Positions 1 through 5,266 of a stretch of DNA of 5,266 nt are shown here, piece after piece. The DNA is from Chloroflexota bacterium (GTDB taxonomy: Bacteria > Chloroflexota > Limnocylindria > Limnocylindrales > CSP1-4). The stretch's first letter is position 1. Every line of letters starts with the position of its first letter. The translations under genes and the position numbers were made by a program. Under the pieces are notes generated by a model. It had not been told where the DNA came from, made no database searches, and saw only the letters and a list, made by a program, of their open reading frames with translations. The stretch spans positions 1 through 5,266 of the forward strand of contig JADGQG010000137.1 of assembly GCA_017882025.1 (NCBI GenBank), in the 5' to 3' direction.

Positions 1-44
1 GACTTTTAATCCGTAAGTCGTCGGTTCGAGCCCGACGGGGCCCA
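1..44 (+). tRNA. tRNA-Lys(UUU), 3' part only (cut by window start)
   Basis: The window opens inside the anticodon arm. The anticodon loop CTTTTAA (3-9) gives anticodon TTT, reading lysine codons AAA and AAG. The 3' side of the anticodon stem is TCCGT (10-14), then a five-base variable loop. A perfect T arm follows: stem GTCGG (20-24), loop TTCGAGC (25-31), stem CCGAC (32-36). The 3' acceptor strand is GGGGCCC (37-43) with discriminator A at 44. The next bases are CC then T, so a full CCA is not encoded and would be added after transcription, as is common in actinobacteria. The D arm and 5' acceptor strand lie left of the window. The 3' half appears to have served as an attachment site (see the repeats downstream). 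Confidence 0.92.
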
Positions 45-118
45 CCTCGCATTTGTGCTGGTCAGAAGCTTAGGATCTGCTTCAGGCCCTACCGAACCGT
101 CCTGGAGAAGGGCCCAAA

Positions 119-136
119 TGGCACATTTTGGCACAT
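119..136 (+). repeat. Heptamer pair TGGCACA, possible integrase arm sites, copy 1
   Basis: TGGCACAT occurs at 119-126 and again at 129-136, ten bases apart, about one helical turn. Pairs of short direct repeats close to a tRNA 3' end are typical of the arm-type binding sites of tyrosine integrases and their excisionases. No integrase gene is visible in the window, so the role is inference from position and spacing. Confidence 0.5.
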
Positions 137-146
137 CGCGTTTTTG

Positions 147-183
147 AATCCGTAGGTCATCAGTTCGAGCCCGGTTGCGGCCA
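147..183 (+). pseudogene. Degenerate tRNA-Lys 3' fragment
   Basis: This is the second copy of the anticodon-stem to acceptor portion of the tRNA at the window start. It retains AATCCGTA and the T-loop block GTTCGAGCCC, but the T stem no longer pairs (CATCAG against CCGGTT) and the acceptor strand GGGGCCC has become TGCGGCC. No D arm or 5' acceptor strand precedes it; the bases just upstream are the heptamer pair of the first repeat unit. It cannot fold as a tRNA and is best read as a displaced tRNA 3' end carried by an element that used the tRNA as its attachment site. Confidence 0.65.
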
Positions 184-258
184 AGCGGTGTTTGCGCGGG
201 TCAGCGGCTCGGGCCCGCCCTCGTGATCTGCCGGAACCACCCCTCAGCAGTGGCCCTG

Positions 259-276
259 TGGCACATTTGTGGCACA
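259..276 (+). repeat. Heptamer pair TGGCACA, possible integrase arm sites, copy 2
   Basis: TGGCACA occurs at 259-265 and 270-276, eleven bases apart, each preceded by TG. The pair stands in the same place relative to the degenerate tRNA fragment as the first pair does to the real tRNA, which supports the view that the whole attachment region was duplicated. Confidence 0.5.
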
Positions 277-277
277 G

Positions 278-738
278 GGTGACGGATCCACGGCCTGTTC
301 CATGTGCTCCAGGCTCAATTCCGCTAGAGCCGGACGGAGTAGCCGTCACCGCGGCCGGGGCGATACCTGAGAACTCGGACGCGGGACCAGAGCATAACCA
401 CCCACAAGATGCCGAGATGAGGACGCCTGTCGCCGTATATAGGGAGGCGAGACTGCACGGTTGTGCTTCGGCTGACTCCGTGCGATCACCACCGACCCGA
501 CTGCCTCGGTCTCTCCAATCGGGCCGGAGCCAAGCCGCGAAGATAGGTCAGTAGGGCGAAGCAGGCGTCTCGTTAACCGCCGCCCGTGTCCCGGTGAACA
601 CTGCGGGCGGGGTATCCGGGAACTGGGCCCGCCCAGGTTCCTCCGGAGACCGCGTGTCGCGGGGATGATCGGAAGACGTTCGGCTTGCGGGAACGCTGGC
701 GGGCTCCCCGGGACGGTGTAAGAACCGCCGCAGAATGC
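278..738. other. Intergenic stretch without a supportable gene
   Basis: No reading frame here has a recognisable product, a ribosome binding site in the right place, or a family motif. The one longer plus-strand frame (192-554) starts inside the decayed attachment repeat, and its translation is a low-complexity mix rich in R, P and S, as random high-GC sequence gives. No integrase, transposase or RNA gene could be recognised. The only structure seen is the possible hairpin at 580-610. The region probably represents degraded sequence left between the tRNA and the regulator remnant. Confidence 0.6.
580..610. other. Possible stable hairpin
   Basis: CCGCCC (580-585) pairs with GGGCGG (605-610). 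Inside it GTGT (586-589) pairs with ACAC (598-601), leaving an 8-base loop and a 3-base bulge. No run of T follows on either strand, so it is not a standard intrinsic terminator, though high-GC bacteria sometimes terminate at hairpins without one. It lies well beyond the end of the regulator remnant (739, minus strand), so a terminator role there is only a guess. Confidence 0.25.
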
Positions 739-1254
739 CTAAGCCAGGTCGTTGATCAGCCGGTTCGACTCGCGCATGTGAAGAGTGCGGGCGACCCGCA
801 GGACAAGATCAACGGCGTTGCCATCTCGCCAGCGATAGCGCGGTTTCGGGGTGGAGCCAAGGTGATGGCTACCTGCCTCGAGTCGCCAGGAGGGTGCTGG
901 CCGGCGAGCACCTCGTTGATCTTCTGCCCGAACAGCCGCGAACTCATGGACTCGTTGGCGGTCACAACATTGCCATCCGCGGTGACGCCAGGCCCGGTGT
1001 ACGTCGCTCCGCAGGCCTCGATGGGCCTTTGCCTGAGTTCCGGCGACGGTAGCCCGCTTGTCCGCCAGCACATCTGCACGAGCGACCGACGGGATCGACG
1101 GTTGATCGTCGTCTTGGCGACGCCGGAACGGGCGGAGACAGCCTCCACCGTGACCGCGCCCGTCCCCGCCATGCGCAGCAGGTCGACGGTGGCCCGGAAC
1201 ACCTTCTCGTCTGTGGCGCTCCTTCCGCGTCTGTGCGATGTGCGGACTGGCCAT
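739..1254 (-). pseudogene. TetR-family transcriptional regulator, frameshifted remnant
   Basis: The start chosen is ATG at 1254, which has a near-ideal Shine-Dalgarno sequence six bases upstream. The protein opens MASPHIAQTR, then must change frame near 1230-1225 to continue RGRSATDEKVFRATVDLLR and AVTVEAVSARSGVAKTTINR. That is a typical TetR N-terminal helix plus helix-turn-helix (recognition helix around SGVAKTTINR; the usual family reading is TIYRRW). Frame changes again near 1077, where SLV is followed by ADVLADKRATVAG in the first frame. The ligand-binding half is hard to follow and seems to switch frames again: GEMAT in one frame, AVDLVL and a tail ending NRLINDLA with TAG at 739-741 in another. 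Length, about 170 codons, is slightly short for TetR proteins, usually near 200. It is divergent from the large activase gene, the usual position of a local repressor. The frame breaks could be real decay or sequencing errors; several breaks favour decay. Confidence 0.72.
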
Positions 1255-1260
1255 GGGGTA

Positions 1261-1269
1261 CCTCTCCTC
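1261..1269 (-). promoter_or_regulatory. Ribosome binding site of the tetR remnant
   Basis: On the minus strand this reads GAGGAGAGG, six bases before the ATG at 1254-1252. It decides the start: the upstream ATGs of the two overlapping frames (1334 and 1329) have no such site, and the sequence they would add is low in complexity and unlike TetR N-termini. Confidence 0.65.
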
Positions 1270-1304
1270 GACGGGCGTCGTCCCCCGGGGCGACCCCCCC
1301 GCTT

Positions 1305-1320
1305 CCGGACCAATGTCCGG
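1305..1320. promoter_or_regulatory. Inverted repeat CCGGAC-N4-GTCCGG, possible operator
   Basis: A perfect 6-base inverted repeat with a 4-base spacer (CAAT) lies in the region shared by the two divergent genes, 51 bases upstream of the tetR start and 73 upstream of the activase start. TetR dimers bind short palindromes of about this size between themselves and a divergent target. Whether this is the binding site of the remnant regulator is inference. Confidence 0.4.
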
Positions 1321-1337
1321 GATGACCACGGCACTGA

Positions 1338-1366
1338 TTACGCTACGGTGAGCGTCGCGTTATTGT
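1338..1366 (+). promoter_or_regulatory. Weak promoter candidate with inverted repeat between its boxes
   Basis: TATTGT (1361-1366) resembles a -10 box (four of six to TATAAT) and sits 26 bases before the activase start. Seventeen bases upstream is TTACGC (1338-1343), a poor -35 match. The spacer is partly filled by an inverted repeat ACGCT-N6-AGCGT (1340-1355), a placement where a bound repressor would block RNA polymerase. Actinobacterial promoters often have weak -35 boxes, so the call rests mainly on position. Confidence 0.3.
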
Positions 1367-1381
1367 CTAGCCAGGAACAGC

Positions 1382-1387
1382 GAGGGA
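1382..1387 (+). promoter_or_regulatory. Ribosome binding site of the activase gene
   Basis: GAGGGA lies five bases before ATG at 1393. It supports this start over the in-frame GTG at 1348 and TTG at 1363, which lack a comparable site and would add residues ahead of the conserved first ATPase strand (residues 4-16). Confidence 0.6.
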
Positions 1388-1392
1388 ATCCG

Positions 1393-4300
1393 ATGGCTGG
1401 TCTCCACCTGGGCCTGGACATCGGATCGACGACTGTAAAGCTCGTGCTCCTCGACGGGACTGAGACGGTCCGGACCGTCTATCGCCGTCACCACACCGAC
1501 GTGCACGCTGAGGTTGCCCGCCTGCTGGCCGAGCTGTCGGAGGACTTCCCCGAAGCCGCTGCGGTCTCGGCCGTGACCGGGTCGGCGGGGCTCGGCCTGG
1601 CCGAGCACCTGGGGCTGCGATTCGTCCAGGAGGTGATCGCGGGCACGGCTGCCGTCCGACATCTGGCGCCGGAGGCGGACGTCGTCATCGAGCTGGGCGG
1701 CGAAGACGCGAAGATCACGTACCTGAAGCCGACACCCGAACAACGAATGAACGGTACGTGCGCGGGCGGGACGGGCGCATTCATCGACCAGATGGCGACC
1801 CTGCTGCGGACCGACGCCGTCGGCCTGGACGCCCTGGCGGCAGGGCACCACCACCTCTACGGCATCGCGTCGAGGTGCGGGGTGTTCGCCAAGAGCGACC
1901 TCCAACCTCTGATCAACGAGGGCGCTCGCCGCGAGGACCTGGCCGCCTCGATCTTCCAGGCGGTGGCGACGCAGACGATCGCCGGGCTGGCATGCGGACG
2001 GCCGATCCGCGGAACCGTGGTTCTTCTTGGCGGTCCGCTTCACTTCCTACCTCAGCTCCGGGCAGCGTTCGCGCGGTCGCTGGGAGACCGAGTGAGCTCG
2101 TTCGTCGTCCCTCCCGACGCGCAGCTCACCGTTGCGCACGGCGCCGCGCTGCTGGCCACCGGTGACGCGGTTGACCTCGCCGAACTCGCGGCGCGCGCGC
2201 GTGATCGTTGTCCTGACACTGACTCCGGTCCGCGCCTGCCACCCCTCTTCGCAGACGACGAGGCGAGGGCGGAGTTCGACACACGGCACGCGAGGACGAG
2301 AGTCCCGCGCGTGGAGACAGCCCGGGCGAGCGGGGCGTGCTTCCTCGGCATCGACGCCGGCTCGACGACGATCAAGGCGGTGCTCATCGACGACGAGCGG
2401 CGCATCGTCTGGTCCCACTACGAGGCCAACGGTGGCGACCCGGTCGGAGCAGCGGCGGAGATCGTCCGCCGGGCCCGCCGGGCACTGCCCCGCACGGCAG
2501 TGCTGGCCCGCGCCTGCGCCACGGGATACGGCGAGGGTCTGGTCAAAGCCGCACTTCACGTCGACGACGGAGAGGTCGAGACGATCGCCCACTACCGCGC
2601 GGCCGAGCACGTCGCCCCAGGGGTCACGTCTGTGATCGACATCGGCGGGCAGGACATGAAGTACCTCAGGGTGCGCGACGACGTCATCGACTCGATCACT
2701 GTTAACGAGGCCTGCTCGTCGGGCTGCGGCTCGTTCCTGCAGACGTTCGCCGAGACGATGGGTCTGGACCTCGAGCGGTTCACCGCCGCCGCTCTCGCGT
2801 CGTTCGCACCCGTCGACCTGGGCTCACGCTGCACGGTCTTCATGAACTCGTCGGTCAAGCAGGCGCAGAAGCAGGGTGCGAGCGTGGGCGACATCTCCGC
2901 TGGGCTCGCCTACGCCGTCGTCCGCAACGCCCTGTTCAAGGTGATTAGGCTCAAGGACGCCTCGCAGCTCGGAGAGAAGATCGTCGTGCAGGGCGGCACC
3001 TTCTGCAACGACGCGGTGTTGCGGGCGTTCGAGCTGCTCACGGGTGTCCAGGTGGTGCGACCGGACATCGCTGCACTCATGGGCGCGTTCGGTGCTGCCC
3101 TGATTGCGCGGTCGAACTACGTCCTCGGGCGTCCCAGCGCCGTCCTGTCGGTCGCCCAGCTGAGCGGTCTGCGGGTGGAGACCGCTCAGACCACGTGCCA
3201 GCTCTGCCAGAACCACTGCAGCTGCACGGTCTCCTCCTTCAACGACGGCGAGCGGCACGTGTCCGGCAACCGCTGCGAGCGAGGCGGGGACTCGACGCGA
3301 CCCAAGAGCGACCTGCCCAACCTCGTCGACTACACCTACAAGCGACTGTTCGGCTACCGCCGGCTCACCGAGGCCCGCTCGACGCGCGGGGACATCGGTA
3401 TCCCCCGTGCCCTCAACATGTACGAGAACTATCCCCTGTGGTTCACGACCCTCACTGCGCTCGGCTTCCGCGTGATCGTCTCGGGCCACTCGAGCCACCA
3501 GACGTTCGAAGCGGGAATGGAGTCCATCGCGTCGGAGAACGTCTGCTACCCGGCGAAGCTCGTCCACGGGCACGTGATCGACCTGGTCAAGCGCGGCGTG
3601 GGAACCATCTTCCTTCCGTCGGTGAGCTATGAGCAGGAGCTCGTCGTGGGAGCGGACAACCACTACAGCTGCCCGGTCGTCGCCGGGTACCCGCAGGTCA
3701 TCGCCAACAACGTCTCGCAGCTGAGCCAGGCGGGCGTGCGTTTCCTCAACCCGTTCCTCAACCTGGCGAACCGCCCGTCCCTTGCCCGGCGCCTTGCCGA
3801 GGTGTTCGCCGACGACGGAGTCACCGAGGCGGAGGCGGCGGCCGCACTCGAGCTGGGTTTCGCAGAGGACGCCAAGGTCAAGGCGGACATCCGCGCCGAG
3901 GGCGCTCGTGCGATCGAGCACCTGCGCGCGACGGGCACACGCGGGATCGTGCTGGCTGGGCGCCCGTACCACGTCGACCCCGAGGTCAACCACGGCATCC
4001 CGGAGCTCATCACGGGGCTCGGGACTGCGGTCCTCACCGAAGCCAGCGTTCTCGGCCTGCCCGAGGGCGGCGAGCTCGACCGACCCCTCCGGGTGCGCGA
4101 CCAATGGGCGTACCACTCGCGCACCTACGCGGCGGCCGACGTCGTGGCTCGACACCCGGAACTGCAGCTCGTCCAACTCACCTCGTTCGGCTGCGGACTG
4201 GACGCGATCGCCTCCGACCAGGTCGCCGAGATCCTCCGCGCCCATGACGACGTGTACACCGCGCTGAAGATCGACGAGGCATCGGGTCTCGGCGCGGCCC

Positions 4301-5266
4301 GCATCCGGCTGCGCTCTCTTGCCGCCGCGACGCGCGAACGAGCCGCCCGCGCGCGCTGCCAAGCGGCGGCGGACGACGAGCGCCCAGTGAAGGGCACGAG
4401 CCGCGTGCCGTTCACGCGGGCGATGCGCCGCGAGCACACGATCCTGGCCGCCCAGATGTCGCCGGTTCACTTCCGGCTGCTCGAGCCTGCCCTGCGCCGA
4501 TCCGGCTACCGCGTGGAGGTCCTCGAGAAGGTCAGCGCGCGAGACGTGGACACCGGGCTCACGTTCGTCAACAACGATGCGTGCTACCCGGCGGTGATGG
4601 TCGTCGGTCAGCTGGTCGAGGCCCTCGCCTCGGGGCGGTACGACCCCGACGGCACCTCTGTGCTCATCACCCAGACGGGCGGTATGTGCCGCGCCACCAA
4701 CTACGCCGGACTGCTGCGCAAGGGGCTGCGTGACGCCGGCTACGCACAGGTGCCGGTGCTCGCGCTGTCGACGAGTGGCATCGAGAAGAACCCTGGCTTC
4801 TCCTGGACCCCCAGCCTGGTCCATCACCTCATCCAGGCAGTCGTCCTCGGCGATCTGCTCCACGGATGTCTGCTACGAGTCAGGCCCTACGAGGCGGAAC
4901 CGGGCGCCGCCACAAGGCTCTACGAGCGATGGGACGTCATCCTGCGCGAGTACCTGGAGCGCGGTCGTTCGGCCGCCTTCGGGCGCCGCGCCGGCTACCG
5001 GCGCCTCATCCGGGCGCTCGTCAGCGAGTTCGACGCGTTGCCCCTGCGCCCGGAGCCGCGCCGGCCCCGCGTCGGTGTGGTCGGCGAGATCCTGGTCAAG
5101 TTACACCCGGATGCGAATAACCACCTGGTCGACGTCATCGAGGAGCAGGGGTGCGAGGCCGTCGTGCCCGGCCTGACCGACTTCTTGCTCAATGGCATGT
5201 ACTCGACCGAGTGGAACTACGCCAATCTCGGCACCGACAAGTACAGCCGGTGGATCAAGAAGACGT
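1393..5266 (+). CDS. Giant acyl-CoA dehydratase activase-type fusion protein (BcrAD/BadFG/HgdC x2, DUF2229, HgdB-like), C-terminus beyond window
   Basis: The frame is open for 1291 codons and runs off the window; relatives are usually about 1400-1500 residues, so a modest C-terminal piece is missing. Domain 1 (about 4-265) is an ASKHA ATPase: phosphate loop LGLDIGSTTVK (6-16), ELGGEDAK (100-107), GGPL (213-216), and cysteines C123 (MNGTCAGGTG) and C162 (SRCGVFAKS), matching the two [4Fe-4S] ligands of HgdC. After an Arg-rich linker, domain 2 (about 316-575) repeats the plan: GIDAGSTTIK (319-328), DIGGQDMK (416-423), C441 (NEACSSGCGSF), C480 (SRCTVF), QGGTFCND (533-540). A cysteine motif follows (C602, C605, C609, C611, C628). 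A DUF2229-like region starts near 668 (IGIPRALNMYENYP), with CYPAKLVHGH (718-727), GRPYHVDPEVNHGIP (856-870) and SFGCGLDA (931-938). From about 1000 the chain resembles the HgdB/D component, with NNDACYPA (1060-1067) and GGMCRATNY (1096-1104). There is no signal peptide or membrane segment, so it is cytosolic. By family knowledge, ATP hydrolysis would drive a low-potential electron into an iron-sulfur acceptor. Substrate is unknown, and no separate dehydratase gene is visible. Confidence 0.95.
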   Translation, partial: MAGLHLGLDIGSTTVKLVLLDGTETVRTVYRRHHTDVHAEVARLLAELSEDFPEAAAVSAVTGSAGLGLAEHLGLRFVQEVIAGTAAVRHLAPEADVVIELGGEDAKITYLKPTPEQRMNGTCAGGTGAFIDQMATLLRTDAVGLDALAAGHHHLYGIASRCGVFAKSDLQPLINEGARREDLAASIFQAVATQTIAGLACGRPIRGTVVLLGGPLHFLPQLRAAFARSLGDRVSSFVVPPDAQLTVAHGAALLATGDAVDLAELAARARDRCPDTDSGPRLPPLFADDEARAEFDTRHARTRVPRVETARASGACFLGIDAGSTTIKAVLIDDERRIVWSHYEANGGDPVGAAAEIVRRARRALPRTAVLARACATGYGEGLVKAALHVDDGEVETIAHYRAAEHVAPGVTSVIDIGGQDMKYLRVRDDVIDSITVNEACSSGCGSFLQTFAETMGLDLERFTAAALASFAPVDLGSRCTVFMNSSVKQAQKQGASVGDISAGLAYAVVRNALFKVIRLKDASQLGEKIVVQGGTFCNDAVLRAFELLTGVQVVRPDIAALMGAFGAALIARSNYVLGRPSAVLSVAQLSGLRVETAQTTCQLCQNHCSCTVSSFNDGERHVSGNRCERGGDSTRPKSDLPNLVDYTYKRLFGYRRLTEARSTRGDIGIPRALNMYENYPLWFTTLTALGFRVIVSGHSSHQTFEAGMESIASENVCYPAKLVHGHVIDLVKRGVGTIFLPSVSYEQELVVGADNHYSCPVVAGYPQVIANNVSQLSQAGVRFLNPFLNLANRPSLARRLAEVFADDGVTEAEAAAALELGFAEDAKVKADIRAEGARAIEHLRATGTRGIVLAGRPYHVDPEVNHGIPELITGLGTAVLTEASVLGLPEGGELDRPLRVRDQWAYHSRTYAAADVVARHPELQLVQLTSFGCGLDAIASDQVAEILRAHDDVYTALKIDEASGLGAARIRLRSLAAATRERAARARCQAAADDERPVKGTSRVPFTRAMRREHTILAAQMSPVHFRLLEPALRRSGYRVEVLEKVSARDVDTGLTFVNNDACYPAVMVVGQLVEALASGRYDPDGTSVLITQTGGMCRATNYAGLLRKGLRDAGYAQVPVLALSTSGIEKNPGFSWTPSLVHHLIQAVVLGDLLHGCLLRVRPYEAEPGAATRLYERWDVILREYLERGRSAAFGRRAGYRRLIRALVSEFDALPLRPEPRRPRVGVVGEILVKLHPDANNHLVDVIEEQGCEAVVPGLTDFLLNGMYSTEWNYANLGTDKYSRWIKKT

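Larger units (their letters stand above)
1..277 (+). repeat. Imperfect tandem duplication of tRNA-Lys 3' end plus flank, period about 139-141
   Basis: Bases 1-70 align without gaps to 140-209 at an offset of 139. By hand count about 49 of 70 positions match, including AATCCGTA and GTTCGAGCCC. The match continues beyond the tRNA end, through TTTG and GGTCAG. The middle of the unit (71-118 versus 210-258) is poorly conserved. The right ends match again: both carry GGCCC followed by two TGGCACA heptamers (119-135 and 259-276). The unit is therefore tRNA 3' half, about 75 bases of flank, and a heptamer pair, present twice. This looks like two attachment-site copies left by integrative elements, one intact at its tRNA and one decayed. 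The integration history is inference; the duplication is seen directly. Confidence 0.72.

Noticed and set aside
312..331. Short inverted repeat GGCTC-N10-GAGCC
   Set aside because: A five-base stem with a ten-base loop is expected by chance in GC-rich sequence, and no gene end or T run is nearby.
89..349. Minus-strand open frame of 86 codons across the tRNA-like repeats
   Set aside because: It reads through the repeat copies and heptamers, so its apparent peptide is explained by those sequences.
192..554. Plus-strand open frame of 120 codons
   Set aside because: It begins within the decayed attachment repeat, has no good ribosome binding site, and its translation shows no family resemblance.
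1283..1290. Palindrome CCCCGGGG between the divergent genes
   Set aside because: It is part of a low-complexity C/G run and is too short to be called an operator.
1348..1392. Upstream in-frame GTG (1348) and TTG (1363) as starts of the large gene
   Set aside because: They lack a ribosome binding site and would overlap the promoter candidate; ATG at 1393 has GAGGGA at good spacing and begins just before the conserved first strand.
1758..2705. Several overlapping frames inside the first part of the large gene, both strands
   Set aside because: All are shadows: the main frame alone carries the ATPase motifs (ELGGEDAK, DIGSTT, DIGGQD).
2824..4863. Minus-strand open frame of 679 codons antisense to the large gene
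   Set aside because: Its product is a charged mix rich in R, D, E, V and H with no recognisable motif. The opposite strand encodes highly conserved activase motifs throughout. Long antisense frames are expected in high-GC genes.

Overview
This is a high-GC window. The tRNA remnant at its left edge carries only ACC after the acceptor stem, so a full CCA is not encoded, and codon third positions in the main gene are mostly G or C. Both fit an actinobacterium. The large oxygen-sensitive-type protein suggests an anaerobic or facultatively anaerobic lifestyle. Genus cannot be named from the sequence.

Left part (1-738): the 3' half of a tRNA-Lys(UUU) gene enters from the left edge. About 139 bases downstream lies a degenerate, ungapped copy of the tRNA 3' half plus its flank. 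Each copy is followed by a closely spaced pair of TGGCACA heptamers. A tRNA 3' end with nearby short direct repeats is what attachment sites of tyrosine-integrase elements look like, so the region reads as the scar of one or more past integrations. No integrase is present. From 278 to 738 no gene can be supported, only a possible hairpin at 580-610.

Middle (739-1392): on the minus strand there is a TetR-family regulator with a strong ribosome binding site and a recognisable helix-turn-helix. Its reading frame breaks at least twice, so it is called a pseudogene. It is divergent from the large gene, and the 138 bases between their starts hold two inverted repeats that could be operators, plus a weak promoter candidate.

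Right part (1393-5266): one plus-strand gene fills the rest and runs off the window, open for 1291 codons. It encodes a giant acyl-CoA dehydratase activase-type protein: two BcrAD/BadFG/HgdC-like ASKHA ATPase modules, a cysteine motif, a DUF2229-like region, and a C-terminal region resembling the 2-hydroxyacyl-CoA dehydratase D (HgdB-like) component. In the known two-component systems the ATPase pumps a low-potential electron into a partner iron-sulfur protein. Here both roles seem to sit on one chain, next to a decayed regulator. Its substrate is unknown and is the most interesting question in the window.
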